A stretch of 64,000 bases of DNA from Isoetes taiwanensis (lineage: Eukaryota; Streptophyta; Lycopodiopsida; Isoetales; Isoetaceae), in contig JAJEKV010000037.1 in the NCBI GenBank assembly GCA_021234155.1, forward strand, positions 2,100,171 to 2,164,170. The letters are read 5' to 3'. The position numbers and the translations under genes are program-made. The notes below the pieces were generated by a model. The model had not been told where the DNA came from, did not search any database, and worked only from the letters and a program-made list of their open reading frames with translations. This document shows positions 25,643 to 37,648 of the stretch, piece by piece. Position 1 is the first letter of the stretch, and every line of letters starts with the position of its first letter.

Positions 25643-25822
25643 CCTTAATATATGACAGAAACTTTGTGTAATTTCTTATGTCCAGAAACTGTGTAATTTC
25701 TTTTGTCCAGATCTAGTAATGTGTTTACTTTGTGAATCATATTTTTCTGCAAGTCCTACTTAAAAATACTGTCAAAGGAAATACAAAAACCAAAGTAGTT
25801 ACAAATGTTGCACTTCCAAACC
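25643..25822 (+). repeat. Direct repeat, copy 1 (about 180 bp)
   Basis: From TTAATATATGACAGAAAC to CACTTCCAAACC, this segment recurs at 27349-27525 with a few substitutions and small gaps. It lies downstream of the 25186 ORF, and the second copy lies downstream of the 26925 ORF. Confidence 0.85.
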
Positions 25823-26305
25823 AGAGCAACCAAAACTGAAGCAAACAAACAAACACATCTAATTGAAATGGACACCACTATCTGTGTTCTCCTTTCATGT
25901 TTCTAGTCTAAATTTAGTCTAAATTTGATCTTCCTGTGTTCTCCTTTCATGTTTCTCAAGCTTTTCGACTTTCTCCCTTCTTTTCCGACCCTCCCCTGCT
26001 TTTGATCGATTCAATTTCCCCTTTGCTGCATCCACCTGTGCTTTATCATTGCCAAAATGAAGAGCGATTTTAACCTAAGAAGCCCAAAACTCTGCCATTT
26101 CTCCATTGTTTTTTGGCGCTTCAAAAAGAAGATCAGCAATCTCAGCTTTCAAACTTGAAGGACATCTCGTCCAAAGGCTCAGCTTTCATTCCCTTTGGCA
26201 ATTTTCGGGATCTTACTCTTCAAAGCAAATTAATGGAGCCTCTTTCCGACCAAGACGCCAATATGGGATAATCACTTTCGAAAAGATCCCAATTTCCTTG
26301 GTGTT
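25823..26305. other. Intergenic DNA between two ORF groups
   Basis: A short tandem duplication with CTCCTTTCATGTTTCT (about 25889 and 25939) is the only structure seen. The frame at 26106-26372 overlaps the better-looking frame from 26306 and is not supported. Confidence 0.3.
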
Positions 26306-27176
26306 ATGCCTTCAATTGATCTTTCTCTTGGCATTCCCGAGCCTTATGGTGTCCAAATACCCTCTTTGTTGAAGTCAATTCCGATCTTTGCTTGGGACAA
26401 TATGCTTCAAAATGAACGGCCTCAACTAGGATCTAAACTTGCTATTGTGCACGGTATTCATTTAAAATCTCCTATGGTTTTTGAGAAAATGAAATGTCTT
26501 TCCAATTCTGCTGTCATTCTCAAAGTAAACAAAACAGGGATCAACATAGCTAACCTTTGGTCTCACTTGCTCTCTCTGCAAAAAGGCCTTACCATAAATG
26601 CTTTACCATCTTATAAAACTTCTAACTGATTTCTTGCTCATAGGGTACATGGAGCTATGCAGAGGTCATCAGAGGAGAAAATTTGATAGAGGAGCAGATA
26701 GGTTTGAAGTTCAGTTATATGGAGATGAGAGAATTCATGAACACCAGGTCAAGTTCCCTCCCCATAATCAATGGTCTGTCAGACAGAATGAAATAAGCAA
26801 GGCAAGAGAAAGGATTTGGGCAAGTATATATACAAGAGAAGTTATGCAAATGATTCATGTTTTGGTTCATAAACTCGAACCATCATGAATTCAATTTGAA
26901 AAACGATTCAAAGAAATATAGGCGATGTTCTACACTCCACGAATGTTAGCTGATGCTTATGGCACCCTTATACTTCTCATGGTTCAGCAGGATTTTTACA
27001 GATTAATAAGGGATAATCTATGGATGGCCGACTCCTATGTCATGGGAACTGCTGATTCATTCACTCAATCCTATAACCAACTGTTCAATACTGCCATAAA
27101 CTCTGATGATCCAAAGATTCCTACCATTCCTGATGAGACATACATTGACAGTATTGCCTCCTTTGAGATGCAATAG
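26306..27176 (+). CDS. Unrecognised gene-like ORF series, possibly exons or a broken gene
   Basis: Three successive plus-strand frames have ordinary-looking protein composition: 26306-26629 (107 codons, with LSLGIPEPYGVQIPSLL), 26598-26888 (96 codons, with CRGHQRRKFDRGADRFE) and 26925-27176 (83 codons, with MFYTPRMLADAYGTLILLM, ending SIASFEMQ). They lie in order within 900 bases, so they may be parts of one gene separated by small introns or frameshifts. I recognise no domain. The direct repeats at 25643 and 27349 follow the first ORF and this group, which hints at a duplicated ancestral unit; that is inference. Confidence 0.3.
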
Positions 27177-27348
27177 TATCTGTTTGGTTTTGGCGTTTTG
27201 TTAACGAGAGAGCAGTTTTTGCTATTTGGACGAGATATGGGATTACCTCTTTGGAAAAGACCTCAGTTCCTGGCTCTAATCCTCTTCTACAACAAACAGA
27301 TTAACACAAAAGTATAGGACTCAAGGCTTCGACAAGACTTGGACAAGA

Positions 27349-27525
27349 CCTTAATATATGACAGAAACTTTGTGTAATTTCTTTTGACCAGAAACTGTGT
27401 AATTTCTTTTCTCCAGATCTATTAATGTATTTACTATGTGAATCATCTTTTTCTGCAAGTCCTACTTAATACTGTCAAAGGAAATACAAAAACCAAACTA
27501 GTTACAACTGATGCACTTCCAAACC
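27349..27525 (+). repeat. Direct repeat, copy 2
   Basis: This is the counterpart of 25643-25822. It keeps the order GACAGAAACTTTGTGTAATT, TTCTGCAAGTCCTACTTAA, CACTTCCAAACC, with scattered differences. Confidence 0.85.
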
Positions 27526-27688
27526 CGAAAGTGAGAGGCAATGTTGAACATCAAAAAGTACAAATGCGCTTCAAAAAGTACATCAATTTACATTATCAAG
27601 ATGGCAACAACATGATCTTTGATCAATCACCAACCATAATCAAACTTCATTATCCAAAATGTTAAATGCAAATCTGGCATCAGGTACA

Positions 27689-28433
27689 TCAAGAGTACTT
27701 AAACTTTTTCAGGATATCCATTGCTTGCTTAGATTCTTTATCCAACAGATTGGATAGTTTCTTCTCAAGCACGTAGTCTTTCACATTCTCAACTTCCAAC
27801 AGCCCCGCAAGGAAAGGTTTCAAATGCTCCAAGAGAAAATTACCTTCACGCGAGATGATGGTCGATAATCGCTTTGGGGTCACTCGTCGCGTCTTTGATA
27901 TTCTTTGTAGCGGTATAACATGTCATCAATCAAAACTGTGTTGTGTTCAGCCCATGTTCCCTTGTATCTAGAGTCGTGGTAGACCTTGTTGAGATCTTTC
28001 AACAGAATAGGCTTTTTGCTCACTTTAAATGATGTGTTTGTGCACACATCTGAGTGCCAAGTAAATAGCAACTTTTCTCTAAGACTCTTTGGAAAGGTAT
28101 GCTTCAGGATTAAATTTGCAGCCACACTCGTCAATGTTGTCCAGATAGCAACCCTGAAGTGCTCCACGCACCATTCCAAAAACTCCAATGCTCTTGGACG
28201 CAAAACCAATATCTTTGAGAGATTGAGATGCTTTGCCTCTGCATCATCTTGAAGGCTGCTGGGCAATAGTTCCCCTTTCTCAAACAGCTTGCACAAAACT
28301 CCTTCAAGCTCAAAAATTAAAAGCTTCATAGGTAGTTTAAGCCACTTATTGATTCGCAACATAGAGGGACTGCTATGTATGTCACCGCCACGTTTACTTT
28401 TCTTTATAGTAGCCACCTGCTCTCTTGTACTTC
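27689..28433 (-). pseudogene. FCP1/NIF-like HAD phosphatase domain with altered catalytic motif
   Basis: Counting from the ATG at 28416, the exon encodes LLIFELEGVLCKLF (residues 32-45), ILVLRPRALEFLEWC, then VAIWTTLTSVAANLIL (89-104), KKPILLKDL (134-142) and NTVLIDDMLYRY (159-170). These correspond in order to the HAD motifs of FCP1/SCP-type phosphatases. The usual catalytic DxD in motif I is replaced by ExE (ELEG), which should abolish the aspartyl-phosphate step. After residue 178 the frame stops. The usual C-terminal segment (LLEHLKPFLAGLLEVENVK, then DYVLEKKL) continues in another frame to 27689, so at least one shift lies near 27885. An intron, 28434-28498, joins it to an upstream exon (28499-28630). 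Confidence 0.65.
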
Positions 28434-28498
28434 CTGTAGAATTTAAATGTTAAAAACACGTACTAAGTGGAAGTTAAGAGATGGAATTTCTAAGTTAC

Positions 28499-31117
28499 CA
28501 GGTGAATATGATTCCTCTGATCTCAAGGATTGACTTATTTGTTTCGGGCTGCCTATACTCTGCTCCTTCAACGTACAATTCTTTTTCACAGGGTACTCAA
28601 CATTCTTCTTCTCAAATTGACTGCTTAAGGCCTGGTTAGTCCCTCTTTTCTCCTTACATGGATGTGATCAACTTTGCTTTTCATACTAGGTGATGATGCA
28701 AAGATCACTTAGTTCTTGTCCATGATATGGCCTCTCCTCTCCACATGTTCTTTATCCCGCAAACACTTTAAATATTGTAAGGACTAAGAAGTCACTTATT
28801 GACCTTTCCATTTTTCTATAAGCTACCTGGTGGAAGTGACATTGTGGCCAAATCTTGTCTCTTCAAGATAAATGTCATTCTCAACTTCAAAACATGCTTC
28901 ACTCTTAATATCATTAAAACTTCTTTAACCGTGACATGCGAATCAAAACCTGCGGTAACAATTTCATAACCTGCACCCTCATCGTCATAACCTCGCATGT
29001 CATTTTAAACATGCATATAACCTCAACTCATACACTGAAGATTTACCTTCTTTGACATTATTTTTTTCAGTAATGACTAACGCCGCCTTTTTGTGTTCTT
29101 TTTCAACAAATAAATCAGCACTCAAACGTCTTGGCGGCGTGACTTGTTTTCCTTGGCGGAGGACATGGATGTTGGAGTAAAGGCAGCCATGGCAAATCCT
29201 CCATTCCTATCTCGCTCCACATGCATAAACATTCCTCAATATAAGGTATGATCATTTCAAACTTATCATAAATGTACAACCAACCATCACAAGACTCTAT
29301 CATTGTGTTCATTTGCACTCTTTTTTTCTCGTCCGCTTCGGACCAAGTAGAGATATCCATGTCATTGATATCTTGTGCTCACAATGGATCTCGCAGCATT
29401 CTTCTGATACACTACACACAGAGACATACATGGTTAAATAGTTAAAAGAAAATGAGGCAAAAGAGTGATAATGTTCAACTACCTGAAATGCACAAGACAA
29501 CAAGGGAGATGATATGCATGCATGCATTCTGCAACAATGGTAGGTAGAAGCATGCCATCTGTTTTCAATGATCTGTGACAAAATGGGCACGCTTCGTTCA
29601 ATTCAATACTATCCTTCGTATTACTCATAACTATTCTCCCTGTGGCAGCGGAGGATCCAAATCAAATGACTGACTCATAGTTTGTCTAGCAAGTAATATT
29701 CTTTTAAGACAAGATTTCATCTTTTTCAGCTCATCCAATGTGCCATCCCTAGAAATTTCTGAAAGTAACAGGTCGTTACTTGCATCCTTTATGACCAGTG
29801 TAATCTCAAAGCAAGTTCTTTTTTTTTTCTCAGAGGTCAATGATTTCAATGCCAACCCTTTTGCTATAGTGGGTAAGGTTGCAATTAATGCTTCATATCT
29901 GCCAATGTCACCCTCCAAGTGTGCTTGTTTACTTTGTAAGCCTTTGATTTTGTCGGTTAAAGCTAAGTCATTGCACTGCCATTCATTGGACCGGCTTTCC
30001 AATGCCAATCTGCTAATCTTATCTTCTATCCCCGAAATCCATTCTTTCAACCTCGTTGACATTCTTTGTAACATGCATCCATTAGACAAAATTGTATATA
30101 CAAACTGCAACAACAAATGAGCATTGTTTGAGTTGAAACTGCAACTAATAGCTAACTGAAACTAACAAACTGAAACTACCACCAACTGCAACTACTACCA
30201 ACAAAAACATTCGAACTGTAACTACATCTGCAACTGACATTCGAGCTATAACTCCAACAGTAGTTGCAACTCGAATACAAATGGTGACACTACACCCCGC
30301 AAATCGACATTCTAATCAGAACTCAAAAGTAGTTTCAACTCGAATCGCGAATCGCCAAAGTTGCAAATTGAACACCAAACTAGAACTCCACCAGTTCTAA
30401 CTGCCACTGCAACTATTACTGCATATATAAACAACTTCTAACACTAACTAAAAATAAGACTGCACTAACTAAAACTAACACTGTCACTCAAATGTCAAAT
30501 GTAACTAACATGAACACGAGCTCAGAATAAACATCAGAAATTTAAACGTATGCAAACGACACAGACACAAACTATGAACTATGGCAAACTGCCAACTTAT
30601 CTATACACTCATCAAACAAGAAAGATACATCTAAATTACCTTGTGGATTGTTCTTGGAAGTTGCTCTCTGCTTAGTGTTAGATGTTACATAGGAGCTGGG
30701 TGCTCTTGGAGACGATATGACTTTAGGTACGTCATTCTCCTCCTCTTCATCAATTGTAACGACATCTTCAGCACTATGACTCATTCTTTTAGTTCTTGAG
30801 GCTGAAGATGCATGCTCATAAAAGCTAAGCCAATCTACCGTCTGCCCATTGCAATGTAACACAAAAGCCATCGCTAAAGCACCTGGAACCCCGCCTCCTA
30901 AAACTTTATCTCTGTTGAATATTTTCTTGTATAGATCCTTGAACTCCTTCTTTCTTTTCTCTTGTAGAAGCTTGTATCTGTAACAAGCTCTACCCTTCAC
31001 TTTCTCACCCCACATCTTCCGCATCTCAATGTCATCGACCTTCTCCTCAGATTTATACAAATCCTTATAAGTGATCCCTCTCTCTTTGTCGGTCACGTTT
31101 TGCTTATCTTCTTCCAT
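28499..31117 (-). pseudogene. Upstream exons of the same degraded multi-exon gene: basic region, coiled coil, RING-H2-like
   Basis: Reading leftward on the minus strand: an exon from about 31117 (after TTTCAG; MEEDKQNVTDKERG) to a GTAATTT donor near 30641. It is basic and helical, with LLQEKRKKEFKDLYKKIFN and VPGALAMAFVLHCNGQTVDW. Next, an exon from 30104, after TTGCAG, is a coiled coil (LKEWISGIEDKISRLALE) stopping at 29631. In another frame from 29628 comes a RING-H2-like half, CPFC-x18-CMH-AYH-LPC, to a donor at 29482. Then 29403 to about 29060 (DISTWSEADEKKRVQ), 28998-28816, and 28630-28499 ending before GTAACTT. Frames of neighbouring parts often disagree, so the gene looks decayed. No full-length homologue is recognised; that all exons belong to one gene is inferred from strand, order and splice sites. 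Confidence 0.45.
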
Positions 31118-34100
31118 GAACCTGAAAATAAAAAATGAAAAGCACAATTACAAACCACAAACTGACTATAATAATAAAGCAGAAAGACTTCTTTGGGAAA
31201 ATGAGTGTTCTAAACTCTTTTATGTCGCATCATTACTGTTTCTTTGATATGTAGCAAGTCATTGACTAATATTAGGGCCACAATTTGCTGCCAAAAAATG
31301 ATACAAATGCAAGCTTTGCAGACTTACAAATGTGCAAAACTTCCCCGCAAATGTGCACTTACACCCGCTAGCTTCAATAAAAAGCAAAGCCTCAAGTAAA
31401 GCAAATAACAAGAAACACACAGCCATTTACATATACATGCGTTGAGACTTTAATAATGCTGTAATCAACAATGCTTTCTTTAATAAGAATTCTGTAACAA
31501 AACAAATGTATTCTAAATGGCAGCCACTTCTCTCATATGAGTTTCAATATGAAATTCTTGGCCACAGTTAGATGGCTTTGCTGCTCATATCTAAAATTTA
31601 TCTTATCTGGGAACCAAAAAATTCTCTCAGGTCTTCACAAATCCGACTCCAAAGAGTGGATTTAAAAGGTTCCACCAAAGCTAGAATAAAGGGCTGAAGC
31701 AAATCGAATGCCAAGGCTAAAGAAAAAATTGTAATAGTCTATATGCATAACCAATCTTACTCAATAACTTCAAATCTTCAAATGGTAGCTTCCCTGTCAC
31801 CCTGTCAATACATGCAGTGCAAATTCGACCTTGAAAATTTTGAAATCCTGTTGTAACTGTTTAATTGACGCCACAATTGCAAGCCCCCAAATCGTGTTCT
31901 TGATGGAGGCGTCTGTGTGTGAACATCTGGTTCTGGAGATGCGGTAAAGGCTAAGCTCTTGGGTGCTTCAAACGAGTTCCCCCCAAAATTCCGTCATTCT
32001 CGCCATTCGAGTTGGTCGAAGTTCTTGGAGCTATTTTTGGACTAAAATTCCCACTATTTTGGATCTATTATTTGATGTTGCAAAACTAACATATTGAGCC
32101 ACTATACCATGCTTTAACCCTTTTGTTTGTGTACATTTACATTTCTAACCATCCCATGTTCTAATCTCACAAAGCTTTTTGTTCTGGGATCAATCTGCAG
32201 GATATATGCAAGCAGTTTATGGTGGATTGTGAGCTTATATTTATTCATCAATAGCAATCATTTGGGTCTCTTATTGCTGAAGTGGCCATTCTCTTCCTCT
32301 AAGTAAGTTGTCTAATGGAAAAGCAAGTAAGGCCTCCTATGGTTGGAATTCTTTACTAGCTTTTAGTACATTTAGAGTAGTCTAATTTGGTTAAGTTATG
32401 TAACAAAGTTCATTGTAATGGATGTAGTAAATTGGCTTCTAACTTTTTATAAGCTCAATAGAATTCTGCTATGTAACACGAAAGCTTGAGTTTGTAAGGT
32501 CTAAGATGCCTAGTGCTTATTATAGTTTGAGTTCATAAGACTTAAGGAATCTGCTTCATAATATTGATTGCTCAACACATGTTCTTCTCAAATCCAGCTT
32601 TTGAGTTCATAAGACTTAAGAAATCTACTTCAATATTGATTGCTCAACACATGTTCTTCTCAAATCCAGCTTTAAAGTAAAGAATAGTAACAAGGACTCG
32701 TATGATTGTATTTATATTGCAGTGTTGTCCAGGCTTAAATGGGGTTATACGTGAAAGGCATGACTATGCTTCTAGACCAACATTATCTGACCAATGGTGC
32801 TAAGTACTCTTATGATCAGCAATAAGGATATGGATTAGGGTTTAAATGTATCGTTAATTTTAAAAATGTTTTTCTTAGATGCTCTCAAATAACATTGTGA
32901 GCTGCCTTTATGATCTGCTTTGTTTATAAAGATTGCATGTAAAGGATAGATCTCTACAAGTTAAACTATTGTTGTTACACTCTGATCCGGCAGAACCATA
33001 AGCAATAAGGGTAAAATTGCTTGCATAAGGATACAAGGGTTCTACATATTATTAAACACTGATTTACATTATTTTTTAAGAGAGTGATTTTCGCAGTCAA
33101 GCGCATGGCATTTGGTGGTTGGCTCTAAGAAGATGTTCTATTTGGTTCTCGTCAACTTCAAGAAATAAGAAGCAGAATAATACTGCTGTAATACAGTTCT
33201 ATTGTAACAAGTTCAACACTGGATTGTTCTACTCTAAACTTTGGCATGATCTTGATGTGAGAAGATGGCCCTTGTACTTGGGAGTTGAAATATATTTATT
33301 GGTATAACTTTAGTTGATCAATGCATTTGTGATTCATTTGGTTTTGTCGCTGAGTCTGAACTGTGATATGAACTAGTCTTTCAAGGGTTTTAAGCTAGAA
33401 CTGCATACTATATATGAAGTCTATAGTTATTTGAAAATAAAGGTTCGTTGGACTAGTAATAAAAATATCATCTTTGCTCTCATGTCCTTGGTGAGTAATT
33501 CGCCTTACGCACTACAGAGTAACTTCTATAAAAGAAAACATTCGCCACCTTTGCTAACCTCTAAGCTATGGAATTCACCTAGTGATCTATACTTACCCTC
33601 TTATGAGTTTTCCTTAGGGGAAACCCTGCTCCAAAGGAACGTTCTTTAAGTAACTTAGAGCCTACTAGAATATCAAACAACTTTAGAACATATCGTAAAA
33701 TCTCTGAACGTTCTTTAAGTAACTTAGAGCCTACTAGAAAATCTCCTAACATTTCCCACCGTGATATTCCAAGTTTCTAACTTGAGCCACATGTCCTAGA
33801 ATATGCAGAAGAATGGGCAAAGACCGCTTTTTGATGCTTCAGGTATATGGGGCGAGATGCGAAGTGTTTAGGTTCTTGGATTACTTGATTGTTGAGGTAG
33901 ATATTGACTTGATAGGAAAATGATTATGTGGATTGATCTGTCAATGTTTTATTGAGTTCAAAGGCTACTCATCTATCGAAAACATGCAAAAGCTAGCTTG
34001 TTTTTTCACGGAATCTAGATATACAGAGTCTAGAATGATTTATAAAACCTCTACCCATCTGATGGATCTGTGAGAGGAGAAGAAATATCACATTTTGCTG

Positions 34101-34229
34101 CAACCCAAGTCGGGCTTGAAGGAAATATTTGCAGGGCAAGGCAATTTTCCTCAAGAATTTAGGTGTCGTGGCAAACATATTTATTAGATTCAGATCAGAA
34201 GGGACAAGGCGGATGTGTGGCGTTTTTAA
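31118..34229. other. Intergenic DNA with local tandem duplications
   Basis: No supported gene. About 74 bases with GATTGCTCAACACATGTTCT are tandemly duplicated at roughly 32526-32673. A segment with CTTTAAGTAACTTAGAGCC is duplicated near 33643 and 33712. The 5' neighbourhood of the degraded gene may include further small exons I cannot place. Confidence 0.35.
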
Positions 34230-36220
34230 TCTTATATTATAATGTTGTGTAATGGACCGCACCCTAAATTGGACGGTCGAGGATTTGATTGACCAATGGT
34301 GGAGATGATGTGTGCGTGTCTTCAACTAAAATTTCATCTTGACTATGGCTTCAATATGAAAGGGAAATGGAAAAAGGAAAAGGAAAAGGAAAAGGGAAAA
34401 GGCAAAGGGGAAAGGGAAACGGGGAAAGGGGAAAGGGGAAAGGGGAAAGGGGAAAGGGAAGGGAAAAAAGGAAAACGATGAAAGGGAAAAAGGAAACGAA
34501 AAAGGGAAGGAAAAGGAAAACGATGAAAGGGAAAAGGGAAAACTATGAAAGGGAAAAGGGAAAAGGAAAAGGAAAAGGGGAAGGGAAAAGGAAAAAAGAT
34601 GAAAGGGAAAAGAGAAAAACGGAAAAGGGAAAAGGGAAAAGGAAAAAGGGAAAAGGAAAAGGGGACGGAAAAGGAAAAACGATGAAAGGGAAAAGGAAAC
34701 GGAAAAGGGGAAGGGAAAAGGAAAAATGATGAAAGGGAAAAGGGAAAAGAGAAAAGGGAAAAGGAAAAGGGTAAGGGAAAAGGAAAAACGATGAAAGGGA
34801 AAAGAAAAAAGGGAAAAGGGAAAAGGAAAAGGAAAAACGATGAAAGGGAAAAGGGAAAAGGGAAAAGGAAAAAGGAAGAGGGAAGGGAAAAGGAAAAAGC
34901 GATGAAAGGGAAAAGGAAGAGGGAAGGGAAAGGAAAAAGCGATGAAAGGGAAAAGGGAAAAGGGAAAAGGGAAAGGGAAAAGGAAAAGGGAAAAGGGAAA
35001 AGGAAAAGGAATAAAGGAAAGGTAAAAGGAAAAAAGGAAAGAGAAGGAGAAAAGGAAAATGGAAAGATAAAAGAAAAATAGAAAAGGAATAGAATAGGCG
35101 GGGGAAAGGGAACGGAAAAAAGAGCACCACGAGAAGGGTAAGAAGTAAAGGTGAGAAAAGGAGAAAAAGGTAAGGGAAAATAAGAAAAGGTTGCAAAGTC
35201 TATGGGAAAAAGAAAAGTAAAAAGGAAAAGAGAGGGGGAAAAGGGAAAAAGAGAACTTGGGAAAAGGGAACGAGAAAAAGAGAAAAAATGAAAGGGCGGT
35301 AAAAAAAGGGAAAAGAGAAAGGGTGAAGAAAGAGAAAAAGGAAAGCAAAAAGAGCATCGAGAAAAAGGAAGAGGGAAAGGATGGAAAAATGAGGAAAAAG
35401 GTGGGGGGAAATTAGAATAGACAAAGGGTAGGGAGCAAGGAATAGGAAAAGAGGAAGGAGAAAAGGGCACGAGAAAAAAGGGAAGAGGGAAAGGGTGAGG
35501 AAATAGAAGAAAGAAAGGGAAAAAGAGTATGGGAAAGGGAAAAGAAAAAAGAAACAAGAAAGGAGAAAGTGGAAAGGGGAAAAAGGGGAAGAAGATGGGG
35601 AAAGAAGGAAAAAGGGTACATAAAAAAAGTTGAGAAAAGGGAATGGAAAGAGGCATATGAAAAGCGAAAGGGAACGGGAAAGGGAAAATGTAAAGGAAGG
35701 GGAAAGAGAAAGGAAAGGGAAAAAGGGAACATCGCAAAGCAAAAGGGTGGGGAAAGTATGAAAAGGGAATGGAAAGTTGAAAGGAAAAGGGAAGCGGAAA
35801 AAGGAGAAGGGAAAGCAAAAAGAGCATGAGGAAAAGAGGAGAGAGAAATGGGAAAAGAGATGGGGAAAAGGGCACGTGATCAAGAGGAAGAGGGTGGGGA
35901 AAGGAAGAAAAGGGAACATGAAAAGGTAAGCAAAAGAGAACGAAAAAAATGCATGAGAAACGGGAAAGAGAAAAGGAAAAGGAAAAGGAAGAGGAAGGGG
36001 AAAAGGAAAGGGAAAGAGAGTAGTGGAAAAATAGGAAGAGCGGGGAAAGATAAAAAGGAAGGGAAAAAGCTGATAAGAAAAAGAGAAAGAAAAAAAGGGA
36101 AAGGGGAAAGGGAAGGCAAAGGGAGGGAGAACGGGGTTAGAAAAAAAAAAGGGAGAATAAAAAAAGAAAGAAATTAAAGGTTCCTAATTTATGCCCAGCA
36201 AGGCTGGGTACCATTACTAG
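34230..36220 (+). mobile_element. Non-autonomous Helitron (H3) carrying a purine-only tract
   Basis: It starts TCTTATATTATAATG after host A (34229) and shares the diverged block TAATGGACCGCACCCTAAAT with H1 and H2. It ends with hairpin GCCCAGC-AAG-GCTGGGT (36193-36209), then ACCATTACTAG at 36210-36220 before host T. Apart from about 130 bases at the left and 45 at the right, the interior is one purine-rich tract. No protein is encoded. Confidence 0.9.
34360..36175 (+). repeat. 1.8-kb homopurine tract, (GGGAAAAGG)n-like
   Basis: The plus strand is almost wholly A and G, in GGGAAAA, GGAAAA and GGGGAAA words, with rare C or T. In the first 600 bases an AACGATGAAAGGG-type marker recurs about every 45-65 bases (for example 34478, 34531, 34681, 34790, 34839), giving a loose higher-order unit. 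Toward the right the pattern degrades. Long minus-strand frames (up to 510 codons of Phe, Pro, Ser and Leu) exist only because purine codon complements contain few stops. Runs of G3-4 separated by three or four A fit quadruplex rules, and the mirror-like purine strand could form triplex DNA. Confidence 0.95.
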
Positions 36221-37648
36221 TAAAAAACAACTAAGCTGAATAGAAAAGCAACTTCCATTAATGAAGTAGACTATACGCAATAATAGATGGAAAAAAGATA
36301 ACATTTAGATGCCTGTGGCACCATCCCTTCAGCCCCAAAAACAAAAGCTCCAGAATTACCTCTTTTGAACTTCTTGCTCCCTGCTCTCTGCTGCTTATGT
36401 TGGGACAGAATTGGTCCTCAATGTACACATCTACTTAAATGGCATAACTGAATTTATTCTCTAGCTGGAACTTAAAATTAACCTTTACCTTTCTCGCTTT
36501 ACCATACCATAATTACAATGCCGCCTCCATAATTCTCGCAATATCAATTTATGCATCCTTTTTAGCGCCACTTCCATTGCAGCTTTAAGGATATTTCTTT
36601 AAGAGTATGCTACTTTGCTTTAAACTTTTGCTCCATGCCCAAGAATTCTACCGCTTACATTGAGACAAAATTGGCCTTGGATCCACTTCTATCGAACTCT
36701 CAACTCCGATAAAAGAGGAAGGGCGGGTTAAAAGCAAAAAAAGGTCCCCAGGGGAGAGGGGGGCGGCCTATTCATCATTAGGTACACGATATTTGATGTG
36801 TAAATATGGTCCAGCCGGATCAGTTCACCTACACATTTGGCGGCCAGATTGCACGCTCCATATTACCATAGCATTACACATGCACCAAGAAAAGAAATCC
36901 ATGATGCACCAAAGAGGCAAGAGAACCGTATTGTGTAAAAATCAATTATTTTGTCCAATTGTTCTCGCTCTGCAGAGGACATCAAACATGCAATTATAAT
37001 GCTCCACTATCGCTTGCGAGCATAAACTCTTCTAGCAGAAACAAACAAATAGCAAGCCTCATCAACCAGGCCAGCACGAATGCATACAGAGAAGGATGAA
37101 AGATGGAAAAAAATAGAGCATATGGTACCTCTGCTGCATGAAGCATAGAGAAAGTTCTTGTCATGTGCGCGCTAACTGCGACATACCCAAAGCATACCAA
37201 ATACATGGCAAATCCAGAAGCAAAACCGACCGATGTAGCAAATTCAGCTTAAAGATTTCGACACAGCACCATGTCCATCGACCTGGAAGGAAAGGTCACA
37301 TGTTCCTACAATAAACTGCTGGATAATGTTTTATGCTGGATGATGTTGGTGTTATGGTAAAGTGGGTTGAGTATGAGAACAGAAACATGGCTTTTTAGAT
37401 TTTGATTTGGAGGGTTTTTATAGATCTTCTATAGTATGCTATAAAGAGACTATTTTGTGAGGTCAAGATGAGCTTGAAGAGAATTGCTTGAATCATTCTC
37501 ATTCTCATTTAAAATGCTGGACAAGCATCTGTTTCAGAGCCTTGTGTTTAAGAAACAACCTTGTGATGTGTTAGCTTTGAAGAATGTAGAGGATAGACAT
37601 AATATATTGGAATGTGTTGGTTGAGTGCTGGAAAAGCAAAAAACATGA
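36221..37648. other. Intergenic DNA, no supported gene
   Basis: Only short frames (36793-36999, 36994-37206) without domains. No terminal repeats noticed. Confidence 0.4.
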
